This document shows, piece by piece, positions 18,516 to 26,698 of a DNA stretch of 64,000 bases. Origin of the DNA: Lysobacterales bacterium (GTDB taxonomy: Bacteria; Pseudomonadota; Gammaproteobacteria; Xanthomonadales; Xanthomonadaceae); the NCBI GenBank assembly GCA_014946745.1, contig JADCRD010000003.1:1-64000 (forward strand). Direction: 5' to 3'. Made by a program: the position numbers and the translations under genes. The first letter of the stretch is position 1. Each line of letters opens with the position of its first letter. The notes beneath the pieces are model-generated. The model saw nothing but the letters and a program-made list of their open reading frames with translations. It ran no database searches and was not told where the DNA came from.

Positions 18516-19415
18516 ATGCTTGAAACCAGCCCCCGCCTGCTAGCCCGCTTCATCGAGATGATCGGTGACGCCGTCTGCGTGGTCGATCGAGAGGGCTTCT
18601 TCCGGTACATCAGCCCCGGCGGTCGCGACGTGTTCGGGCGCGAGCCCGAGGCCATGCTGGGCACGCGCATGCTCGATTACCTGCACCCCGACGACCACGG
18701 CCGCACGCTCGCGGCGGCCGAGGGCGTGATGCGCGGCGCGCCGCTGCGCAACTTCCACAACCGCTACCTGCGCGCCGACGGCAGCGTGGTCGATCTGCTG
18801 TGGTCGGCGCGCTGGTTCGAAGACGAGCAGCTGCGCATCGCCGTCGCCCGCGATGTCACCGAGCTCAAGCGGGCGGAAGCGCGGCTGGTCGAGATGGCCC
18901 GCACCGATCCATTGACCGGCCTCGCCAACCGCCTGCAGGCGCAGGAGTGGCTGCAGCGGGCGCTGGCCCGGGCCGCCGAGCATGGCGCGCGTCTCGCGCT
19001 GCTGTATCTCGACCTCGACCGCTTCAAGGACATCAACGACCGCCACGGCCATCCCTTCGGCGACCGCGTGCTGCAGGCCTTCGGCGCGCGACTGCGCGAC
19101 CTGCTCGCGCCCGACTGGCGCGCGGCGCGGCTGGGCGGCGACGAGTTTCTGGTGCTGCTGCCCGAGGTCGAATCCGCTGCGGCGGCGCAGGCCGCGGCGG
19201 ATGCCTTGTGCGTGCGCCTGTGCGCACCGATCGACGTCGACGGTCGCATCATCACGCCGGGCCCGAGCATCGGGCTGGCCCTCTACCCCGATGACGCCGC
19301 GGACGCCGACAACCTGGTGCGCGAGGCCGACCGCGCCATGTACCGCGCCAAGGCCGCGGGCGGCAGCTGCGTGCGCGGCGGCGCGCTCATGCGAGCGCCA
19401 GCCGCTTCAGCGTAA
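18516..19415 (+). CDS. PAS-GGDEF diguanylate cyclase
   Basis: A 299-residue soluble protein. A PAS domain (about 10-125: MIGDAVCVVDREGFFRYIS, LHPDDHGRTL, VARDVTELKRAE) precedes a GGDEF domain (about 130-290) with ARTDPLTGLANR, LYLDLDRFKDINDRHGH and the active-site RLGGDEFLVLLP. The intact GGDEF half-site motif predicts cyclic-di-GMP synthesis. No RxxD inhibitory site was found just upstream. No membrane segment is present, so the PAS domain probably senses a cytosolic signal. Its last 29 bases overlap the convergent phosphoesterase gene. Confidence 0.9.
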   Translation: MLETSPRLLARFIEMIGDAVCVVDREGFFRYISPGGRDVFGREPEAMLGTRMLDYLHPDDHGRTLAAAEGVMRGAPLRNFHNRYLRADGSVVDLLWSARWFEDEQLRIAVARDVTELKRAEARLVEMARTDPLTGLANRLQAQEWLQRALARAAEHGARLALLYLDLDRFKDINDRHGHPFGDRVLQAFGARLRDLLAPDWRAARLGGDEFLVLLPEVESAAAAQAAADALCVRLCAPIDVDGRIITPGPSIGLALYPDDAADADNLVREADRAMYRAKAAGGSCVRGGALMRAPAASA

Positions 19416-20181
19416 GCGGCAGAAACGGCTCGCCCTCGGCGGCGCAGTCATAGCGCGTCCAGCGGCACAGGCGCTCGCCCTGCGCCGCGCTCCACTCGAT
19501 CAGATTCACCGAGTTCGGCGCGCCGGGCCGCACGCGTTTGGAAACCGCCGTGCCCGCATTGATCGCCCAGGCCGCACGCGCCTGCGGCAGGCGCGCGGCG
19601 AACGGCCAGTGGATGTGCCCGGCCAGGCACAGGTCCGCACCCGCCGCGACCCAGGCTGCGAGTGCGGCGTCGGCGCCGCGACAGCGGTTGTGCTGATCGT
19701 CGGCGCGATCCACCCACAGCGGCTGATGCGTCACTACCAGCTTGAGATCTGCTGCGGGCAGCGCGCGCAGCGTGGCGGCCACCGCCTCGATCTGCGCCGG
19801 CGAGACTTCGCCGTCGATATGCCGCCGGCGCCGCGTGGTTTTGACCGCGACCGCATGCACGCCGGGCAGGCTAAGCGTCGGCGCCAGCGCGTCCACACCG
19901 AGCCCCGCGCGGTAGCGCGCATACGGCGAAAGCGCGCGCTGCCACAGCGCGAGCAGCGGGATGTCGTGGTTGCCCGGCAGCAGCAGGCGCGGGCAGGGCG
20001 GCAGCGCCTCAAGAAAGCGCCGCGCCGCCGCGAACTGCGCGCGCGTGGCGCGCTGGGTGATGTCGCCCGAGACCACGATCAGCTGCGGTGACAGCGTGTG
20101 CGCCAGCGCGATCAATGCGTCCACCACCTGCGGCCGCTCGGTGCCGAAGTGGGTGTCCGACAGATGCAGGATGCGCGTCAT
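19387..20181 (-). CDS. metallophosphoesterase (CpdA-like)
   Basis: A 264-residue calcineurin-like phosphoesterase. The metal ligands are visible in order: LHLSDTHFG, VSGDIT, LPGNHDI, VVTHQPL and AGHIHWPF. The set is complete, so an active dinuclear enzyme is expected; cyclic nucleotide or other phosphodiester substrates are possible. The start ATG at 20181 overlaps the preceding lipid kinase stop (TCAT on the plus strand), so the two genes are translationally coupled. The 3' end overlaps the convergent GGDEF gene by 29 bases. Confidence 0.88.
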   Translation of the reverse strand: MTRILHLSDTHFGTERPQVVDALIALAHTLSPQLIVVSGDITQRATRAQFAAARRFLEALPPCPRLLLPGNHDIPLLALWQRALSPYARYRAGLGVDALAPTLSLPGVHAVAVKTTRRRRHIDGEVSPAQIEAVAATLRALPAADLKLVVTHQPLWVDRADDQHNRCRGADAALAAWVAAGADLCLAGHIHWPFAARLPQARAAWAINAGTAVSKRVRPGAPNSVNLIEWSAAQGERLCRWTRYDCAAEGEPFLPLTLKRLALA

Positions 20182-21113
20182 GCCGCGGCCTCCGTGCGTC
20201 GCGCCGGCACCAGCAGCGGCAGCCGCGTCTCGCTCACCCGAAAGCACAGCGGCGGACGCATGCGCGCCACCTCGCCGTCGCAGGCCACGCGCACGCTGCG
20301 GCGCCCGCGCGTGGGCTGCACGAGCAGCTGCTCGAACACGAACGCGTGCGAGCGCGCATCGTTCTGCCACCGGCCCATCAGCCCGCGTAGCGCCACGCCC
20401 AGCAGCGCCAGCCGATCCTGGGGGTGGAGGGTGAATCCGAGCAGCTGGCCGTGCTCTACGGCCTCGGCCTGCGGCAGGCCGAGCTGCTCCAGCTGCAGGC
20501 GATTGATGCCGGCGCCAAAGCTCAGCACTTGTTCGCGGCGCTCGCCGTCGGCGTCGCGCAAGAACAGCTCCAGACGCGGGTGCGGGCGCAGCAGCGTGTT
20601 CAGGCCCGCCCACAGCGCCACCAGACGCGAACGCCCCAGTCGCCGCTTGAACTCCTCGCGATCCTGCAGCAGGCGCCGGTACAGGCCGATGCTGGCATTG
20701 ATCAGAAACACCCGCTCATTCACCAGCCCCACCGGCACGTAGCGCAGCTCGGCATCGAGCAGATCGCGGGCGGCGGTCTCGATGTGTTCGGACAAACCCT
20801 GGCTGCGCCCGAAGAAATTGAAGGTGCCCTGCGGCAGCGCGCCAAAGGGCAGGCCCGTGCCCAGCACCTGCTGCACCACCGCATTGATGGTGCCGTCGCC
20901 GCCCGCGGCCACCACCGCCCCGCCCACGGCCCGCGCCGACGCGATCGCCGCCGCGATCTGCGGCGGCAGCTCGCGCGGATGCCGCACCAGACGCACCTGC
21001 ACCTCGCGCCCCGCCTCGCGCAGCACCCGCTCGACGCAGGCGCGCCGCGCCTGCGCCTCGGTACGACCGGAGCCGGCGTTCATCACCACGTCGAAGTGGG
21101 GCAGGGGCTGCAT
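20178..21113 (-). CDS. diacylglycerol kinase family lipid kinase
   Basis: A 311-residue DAGK/sphingosine-kinase-fold protein. It opens with FDVVMNAGSGR and contains VVAAGGDGTINAVVQQVLG, the nucleotide-binding GGDGT motif, followed by FGALPQGTFNFFGRS. The C-terminal domain has the expected beta-rich layout (VFLINASIGLYRRL, ARSHAFVFEQLLVQ, RVACDGEVARMRPPL). It probably phosphorylates a lipid diol; the natural substrate is not predictable. First gene of a two-gene unit with the phosphoesterase. Confidence 0.88.
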   Translation of the reverse strand: MQPLPHFDVVMNAGSGRTEAQARRACVERVLREAGREVQVRLVRHPRELPPQIAAAIASARAVGGAVVAAGGDGTINAVVQQVLGTGLPFGALPQGTFNFFGRSQGLSEHIETAARDLLDAELRYVPVGLVNERVFLINASIGLYRRLLQDREEFKRRLGRSRLVALWAGLNTLLRPHPRLELFLRDADGERREQVLSFGAGINRLQLEQLGLPQAEAVEHGQLLGFTLHPQDRLALLGVALRGLMGRWQNDARSHAFVFEQLLVQPTRGRRSVRVACDGEVARMRPPLCFRVSETRLPLLVPARRTEAAA

Positions 21114-21702
21114 GCGGAGCTCAGTGGCTGGTGCGGGCGTACAGCACTAACGCAGGCAGGAGCCGCCCAAGTCAAATCTCGCTCAGGCGTGGGTCGCGGG
21201 CCCTGCCACCCGCCAGGCTCCGCCCACCCTCCTTGCCGCGCGCGCAGTGCGAAAAAAGAGGCGCATCCGATACGAACAGCCAGCGTCGCGGTCGTGCAGC
21301 GCTCGCGCGGGACAGCGCGGGCTCGCCCCAGCCGCTCGACCCGGCGGGCGTTCCTGCAAGACCAGAGTGCCTCGAAGCGGTGGTGAGACTCCGCCCTCGA
21401 GCGCCAGCCGTGCCCTGGCGTGTGTCCAGACAATCGACGCCGAGCTGCGGGCGACACGAAGATCTCGCGCAACGCAGCGACGGAGGCCGAACGGGATGGA
21501 TCGGGTCGGTCTGGGGCGCTCCCTCTGAACATCACGCTGAACGGTGACGGCAGTCACTTTGCAAAAAAATGTGTACGAGTAAGGTTCTCGCCCGAATGAC
21601 ACCGTTGTCAATGACTGCCATCAGAGCGCGCGAAACCACGTTGCGGGCGTGGCTCGGCCACGGTGCTTGCCCAAACACTCCGCCATCCCTTCGGGAAACA
21701 CG
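21114..21702. other. intergenic, no gene seen
   Basis: About 590 bases between the lipid kinase and the pectate lyase. Several open frames cross it on both strands, but none has protein-like composition or a supported start. GC drops near 21540-21620 (a run of seven A around 21565), which is a likely promoter area for the lyase. Confidence 0.4.
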
Positions 21703-23241
21703 ATGATCAAGCAACTTCTCGCCGTAGCCATTGCCCTTATCGCCAGCAACCACGCGCTCGCACAGGCCATTCGGGACGGACGGTACGCCCTGATTAACCG
21801 CCACAGCAGTCTCGCCTTGGATGTGGTGGCCGGCGGCACGCAGAACGGCGCGCGCTTGCAGCAATGGGGCTACGCGGGGAGCGCGAACCAACAGTTTGAT
21901 CTGGTCTATCAGGGCTCTGGCTATTACTCGATCAGAGCCGCGCACAGCGGCAAGGCGCTGGATGTCGCGGGCATAAGTACGGAGATTGGCGCGGTCATCC
22001 AGCAGTACACGTGGGCGAATCAGGCCAATCAGCTGTGGCGAATCGCCGCGACGGATTCCGGCTACTACACACTGACGGCAAAGCACAGCGGCCAAGCGCT
22101 CGACGTGTGGCAAAGAAGCAGGGACAACGGCGGCGAGGTTCGCCAGTACACCCTCAACAACGCCTCTAATCAGCAGTGGAGATTCCAGTCCGTCAGCGTG
22201 CCATCGGGCAGTGCTCCGGTGGTCACTGGATTCGCCTCAATGCCGGGTGCGAATGGCATTCGAACAACTACGGGGGGCGGAACCGCCGCGCCGAGCGTCG
22301 TCACCAGCTGCGCGGCGCTGCAAAGTGCGCTCACCGACAGTGCCGCCCGAGTCATTCACATTCCCGCGAACGTGACGATTGACTGTCGTACCGCGCCGCG
22401 CACGCAAGCGGTCTGTGAGGTTCCCTGCTCAGGATCAGGCAAATCCACCTACCGCGTTCGGGTCGGCGCGCAGACGTGCACCGAGCTTGGGTCAAGAACC
22501 AACGCGACGGTCAACCGACTCCGAAACGAAACCCGAATCCAAGCCAAATCGAACAAGACCTTGCTGGGGCTTGGCACGGGCTCGCGCATCCTCGGCGCCA
22601 ACATTGTCATCAGCGATGCTAACAACCTGATTTTCCGAAACTTCACCCTCGAAGACGTCAATCCCCACTTGGTTGAAGCGGGCGGTGGAATTGACATGAG
22701 CGATGTCACGCACGTCTGGATCGATCACGTCCGCTTCCGCATGATCAGCGACGGTTATGCCGACATGAGCAATGCCAAGAACATCACGCTCAGCTGGAAT
22801 CACTTCGACGGCTACAACCCCAACACCTGCGACAATCATTTCAGTTACACGATGTTCGCTGACGACAGCACGGTCACCTTCCACCACAACTTCTTTGACC
22901 GCGCGGCGGGCCGCAACCCCAAGCTCAACAAGAGCCAGACGCGTGCACACCTCTACAACAACTACTGGTACGACATCACCTATTTTGCGACCAATACGGG
23001 AAACGGCGCCCAGGCAAAAATCGAAGGCAACTACTACGAAAACGCCTCCCGCCCGCACTGGAACGAGTCGGGCCTGATAGATGCCAACTTGGCCTCCAAC
23101 CGCTACACCGGGCGATCGGCAACCGACAGCTACCGCCACACGGGCAGCAGGGTTTTCGGAGATGTCACCCTCTATCCCTACCGGCTGGACAACGTGGATA
23201 CCCTGCCGAATCTGTTGCGCAGCCGGACGGGGCCTCAGTGA
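21703..23241 (+). CDS. secreted pectate lyase (PL1) with N-terminal ricin-type lectin domain
   Basis: A 512-residue exported enzyme. After the signal peptide (MIKQLLAVAIALIASNHALAQ) comes a beta-trefoil lectin-like domain (about 22-165) with three QxW-type repeats (NQQFDL, NQLWRI, NQQWRF). The rest is a parallel beta-helix of the polysaccharide lyase 1 type: GIDMSDVTHVWIDHVRF, WNHFDGYNP, TFHHNFFDRAAGRNPKL, where the R in GRNPK fits the catalytic arginine. It should cleave polygalacturonate by beta-elimination. GC and codon use are somewhat lower than in the core genes. The ATG at 21703 starts the signal peptide. Confidence 0.9.
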   Translation: MIKQLLAVAIALIASNHALAQAIRDGRYALINRHSSLALDVVAGGTQNGARLQQWGYAGSANQQFDLVYQGSGYYSIRAAHSGKALDVAGISTEIGAVIQQYTWANQANQLWRIAATDSGYYTLTAKHSGQALDVWQRSRDNGGEVRQYTLNNASNQQWRFQSVSVPSGSAPVVTGFASMPGANGIRTTTGGGTAAPSVVTSCAALQSALTDSAARVIHIPANVTIDCRTAPRTQAVCEVPCSGSGKSTYRVRVGAQTCTELGSRTNATVNRLRNETRIQAKSNKTLLGLGTGSRILGANIVISDANNLIFRNFTLEDVNPHLVEAGGGIDMSDVTHVWIDHVRFRMISDGYADMSNAKNITLSWNHFDGYNPNTCDNHFSYTMFADDSTVTFHHNFFDRAAGRNPKLNKSQTRAHLYNNYWYDITYFATNTGNGAQAKIEGNYYENASRPHWNESGLIDANLASNRYTGRSATDSYRHTGSRVFGDVTLYPYRLDNVDTLPNLLRSRTGPQ

Positions 23242-23242
23242 G

Positions 23243-23266
23243 GCCTGCCGATAGCAGGCTGTTTTT
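23243..23266 (+). terminator. rho-independent terminator of the pectate lyase
   Basis: GCCTGC-CGATA-GCAGGC followed by TGTTTTT, starting one base after the stop codon. A perfect 6-bp stem and a T-run. Confidence 0.75.
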
Positions 23267-23415
23267 CGACGTCTCGCCAAAGACTGCTCCGCGTCAAGTC
23301 GACTGCGGAGCAAACCCGATTGAAATCTGTCCGAGCCAAACTCGCGATACCGGCCACCCTGACGACGCGCGCCGCGCGCCGAAACTCCTGAAACAGTGAT
23401 CTTGGAGAACTCACC

Positions 23416-24645
23416 GTGCGACTCTCTCGTCTGACCCCGTGGCGCCTGGCCGCCGTGACCTTGTGCCTGCTGGGCGCCTTTACGAGCGCTGCGCTGGCTC
23501 AAACGGTCAACATCAACCCGAACACCACGTATCAGACGATCCGGGGTTTCGGCGGCATGAACGGCGCGGGTTGGATACCCGATCTCACCCCGGCACAGGT
23601 GGAAACCGCATTCGGCAATGGCAGCGGCCAGATGGGCTTGTCGATCATGCGCATGCGCATCGACCCGGACCGCGCCAAATGGCCGACCCAGCTGCCGTCG
23701 GCACAGCGCGCCAGAGCGCTGGGCGCCACGCTGTTCGCCACACCCTGGACACCGCCCGCCGCTTGGAAGTCCAACAACAGCCTCATCAATGGCGGCAGCC
23801 TGCTGAGCTCCCGCTACGGCGATTACGCAGGCCATCTCCTGAGCTTCGCCAGCTACATGAGCGCGGGCAATGCCGCGCTCTATGCCATCTCGCTTCAGAA
23901 CGAGCCCGACTACGCGCCCGACTACGAAAGCTGCCGCTGGACAGCCGGTGAGTTCGTCAGCTTCCTGCGAAGCCAGGGCTCACGCTTCAACGGCATCCGG
24001 GTGATCGCGCCCGAGGCCTTGGGTTTCAACAAGGCGCTGTCCGACCCGATGCTCAATGACAGCACGGCCGTGCAGCATGTCGACATCATCGGCGGCCACC
24101 TCTATGGCACCTCGCCCAGCGACTACCCGCTGGCGCGCAGCAGAGGCAAAGAGCTGTGGATGACCGAGCACTTCACCGACAACACCGATGCAAACAACTG
24201 GACGGCCGCCATGCCGGTTGCCAGAGAGCTGCACAGCAGCATGGCCTCGAACTACAGCGCCTACGTCTGGTGGTACATCCGCCGCTCCTACGGCCTGCTG
24301 ACCGAAGCCGGCACCATCAGCAAGCGCGGTCATGTGATGGCCCAGTTCGCCAAGCACGTACGCCCCGGTTTCGTCCGCATCGCCGCCACGGAAAAGCCCC
24401 ACTCCGACGTCTTCGTCACGGCCTACAAAAACTCCGCCGGCCGACTGGTGGTGGTCGCAATCAACACAGGCACCTCGCAGCGGCGCCTGGTGCTGACCAT
24501 GCAGGCGGGCTCGGCGAGGTCGTTCGTGAAGACGCGCACCTCGGCCGCCCACTCCAACGAATTTGCCGGCACCTACGCCGTGAGCGGCGGCAGAGCCACT
24601 GCCTTCGTCGACCCCGGCAGCGTGAACACCTTCGTCAGCCAGTAG
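23416..24645 (+). CDS. secreted GH30 endo-xylanase
   Basis: A 409-residue exported glycoside hydrolase, probably subfamily 8 (glucuronoxylan-type). The signal peptide runs to ALAQTVN. The (beta/alpha)8 barrel starts with TYQTIRGFGGMNGAGWI. The acid/base Glu is in YAISLQNEPDY and the nucleophile Glu in ELWMTEHF. The C-terminal side domain follows (FVTAYKNSAGRLVVVAINTG). The GTG start at 23416 has GGAG about 9 bases upstream. It lies 174 bases after the pectate lyase, after a terminator, so it is a separate transcript in the same plant-cell-wall theme. Confidence 0.88.
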   Translation: MRLSRLTPWRLAAVTLCLLGAFTSAALAQTVNINPNTTYQTIRGFGGMNGAGWIPDLTPAQVETAFGNGSGQMGLSIMRMRIDPDRAKWPTQLPSAQRARALGATLFATPWTPPAAWKSNNSLINGGSLLSSRYGDYAGHLLSFASYMSAGNAALYAISLQNEPDYAPDYESCRWTAGEFVSFLRSQGSRFNGIRVIAPEALGFNKALSDPMLNDSTAVQHVDIIGGHLYGTSPSDYPLARSRGKELWMTEHFTDNTDANNWTAAMPVARELHSSMASNYSAYVWWYIRRSYGLLTEAGTISKRGHVMAQFAKHVRPGFVRIAATEKPHSDVFVTAYKNSAGRLVVVAINTGTSQRRLVLTMQAGSARSFVKTRTSAAHSNEFAGTYAVSGGRATAFVDPGSVNTFVSQ

Positions 24646-24906
24646 GCGGGCAGACCTCGATTCACCCCCGCCTTGCGCCGCTGAGGGCGCAGGTCGGGGC
24701 GGGTCCAAACCATCGAGCGGACCCAAACCCTGCGGCTGGACGCGCCCCCGACGTGCACAACCGGGGGCGCAAGCCGCGGTCGGCCAAAAGGCCAGACCGC
24801 TTTGGCTCTCGTGCATCGGGTGGCGGGTGGATGTGTGGGCCCGGTCGCTCGGACGAACGCGTTGGCGCGGGTGAGAAGACAGAACCCGCTCGCGGGTTTC
24901 CCAGAG

Positions 24907-25335
24907 TCAACGCAGCTTCTTCTTCCTGCTGTCGGCGGGCGTGGAGATAAACGCCGGCAGCGCCGATGGCGAAGTCGGTCGCCGAGTCGGCGCGACAGGA
25001 CCGGCCTGATCCGCCTCCGTTGATGTCGCGAGCAAGGCGGCGGACAGCGGCCTGCCATACCTGCGCTTGCGCTCTTCGGTGTAGTCCCACCAGGGCCTGG
25101 GCGCCGCGCCCCCCAGGAAGTCGGTGACTGACATCAGCACATCGAGCACACAGGGGTCCTGGCGCGTCCCCGAGGCGATGCAGAGGGCCTGGTACAGATG
25201 CCATGGATCAGCCCCGACGAGCTGCGAGGGCTGGGTAAACCCGAGAAGCTCGAAGTCGCCAGCCGATGCCGGCCCGATGTTCGGAAGGTCCGTGAACTTT
25301 GCGACCCTGCTCCTGATGACCTTGGCGGGATTCAT
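24907..25335 (-). CDS. Cdd1 / 'pathogenicity locus' helix-hairpin-helix protein
   Basis: A 142-residue protein whose first 95 residues match the Cdd1 family (PF11731): FTDLPNIGPASAGDFELLGF, then HLYQALCIASGTRQDPCVLDV and WWDYTEERK. The early part is a helix-hairpin-helix of the TfoX C-terminal or DNA-polymerase type. The last 45 residues are Pro/Ala/Thr-rich and probably disordered. Function is not established; homologues are small and often annotated as mitomycin-resistance proteins. The ATG at 25335 was chosen as the only start that keeps the domain. Confidence 0.75.
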   Translation of the reverse strand: MNPAKVIRSRVAKFTDLPNIGPASAGDFELLGFTQPSQLVGADPWHLYQALCIASGTRQDPCVLDVLMSVTDFLGGAAPRPWWDYTEERKRRYGRPLSAALLATSTEADQAGPVAPTRRPTSPSALPAFISTPADSRKKKLR

Positions 25336-25526
25336 TTTGGCAACCCCCTGGGTTGAGACGGGCAGCGGAGCCGCTACCGCTCCTGCGAACGGTTGGGCCA
25401 GCCCGGCGTGAGGCCCTCTTGGGCCCGCACTCTGCCACCCGCTGAGGGTGCGGTCATAGGCGGCAAGTCAGACGAGCTGGGCGCTGGCGAACACGACTTC
25501 AGCCCGGACTTGCCCCGGACCTTTTG

Positions 25527-26300
25527 CTAAAGCAGGCCGGTGACCAGCCCCAGCCCGATGAACACGAGCAGCACGGCCACCACGCGCTGGATCAGCGGCA
25601 GGGTCACTTTGTGCAGGTAGCGATTGCCGAGCACCGCACCGAGCAGGGCCGCCGCCACCGCCGCGGCAAGCACGGGCAGTGCGTCCCCGGGCAGCGCGGG
25701 TGGCATGGCCCCGGCGTAGACCGCAAGGCGCGAGACATCGACGAGCACGGCGATCACGACGCCGGTGCCGACGAAGGCTTCCTTCGACAGACCCGCCCGC
25801 ACGAGAAAGGCCGAGCGCAGCGCCCCCTGCATGCCCGACAGCCCCCCAAAGAAGCCACTGACCAGCCCGCCAACGAAGAGGTGACGCGGCGCGAAGGAGA
25901 GCCCGCGGAACCTCGGCGCCACCTCAAGCAACGCAAACAGCAGCAGGGCCGAACCCACCACCAGCTTGACCGGCGTGACCTCGATCGCCGCGCCAAGCGC
26001 GCTGTAGGAAACAACCGGCGGCGCCGCGGACAGCCTCGCCAGCAGCCAGGCCCCGAGCAGGGCAGAGGCGATCGAGGGCAGGCCGAAGCGGGCAACGATG
26101 CCGAAGTCCGCCTGTCGCCCGATCAGCGCCAGCTTGAACAACCCGTTGAGGAAGTGCACAACCGCAGTCATCGCCACCGCGAGCTCGACCGGAAAGAACA
26201 GCGCGAACGCCGGCAGGAGCAGCGTGCCCAGCCCGAAGCCAGAGAAGAAGGTGAGCGCCGACGCCGCAAAGGCCACCAGGCAAATGATGAGAAAGCTCAT
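25527..26300 (-). CDS. TauE/SafE-family permease
   Basis: A 257-residue inner-membrane protein with about eight hydrophobic segments. The paired family repeats are visible: TFFSGFGLGTLLLPAFALFFPVELAVAMTAVVH in the first half and GGLVSGFFGGLSGMQG in the second. The family exports or takes up sulfur-containing anions such as sulfite or sulfoacetate; the substrate here is unknown. ATG at 26300 is preferred over an in-frame GTG-like start 24 bases upstream because it begins the first membrane segment. Confidence 0.85.
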   Translation of the reverse strand: MSFLIICLVAFAASALTFFSGFGLGTLLLPAFALFFPVELAVAMTAVVHFLNGLFKLALIGRQADFGIVARFGLPSIASALLGAWLLARLSAAPPVVSYSALGAAIEVTPVKLVVGSALLLFALLEVAPRFRGLSFAPRHLFVGGLVSGFFGGLSGMQGALRSAFLVRAGLSKEAFVGTGVVIAVLVDVSRLAVYAGAMPPALPGDALPVLAAAVAAALLGAVLGNRYLHKVTLPLIQRVVAVLLVFIGLGLVTGLL

Positions 26301-26698
26301 GGTGTTGCGGGCCCTCTCGCCCATCCGCGGCCGCGGGCGGCCTCTCTCCGACCTGCATCATCGCGCAGCCGGGGCATGTCGTACCGCCCGACTCTGACAG
26401 CGTGACTTCAAGCCGCAGAGAGCCGGGGCAGACCGCTAGGGCGGCGGCCGGCTCGACATCACTCCAAAGACCTCTCGGCGCGGGCGCCAGCGTCCCCGGC
26501 CATGCGGCGGCGCCAGAGCTTGCGCACGTCGGTCTGGGTCCTGGACCCAGGACAGCGGCACCGGCGCGAGATCGGCATCCGCCGCGCCCTCGGCAGCACG
26601 GCCTTCGCAACCGCGTGCCGCGTGCCGTGATCCCTCGGGGCACTCGAATACGACAAGCCGTGTGCAGCCGTCGCTCTCACCCATCGAAGGAATTCCCC
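26301..26698. other. intergenic between divergent genes
   Basis: About 400 bases separating the permease from the propeller gene. An open frame continuous with the latter extends upstream to 26402 but has no supported start. No clear promoter or repeat was identified. Confidence 0.4.
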
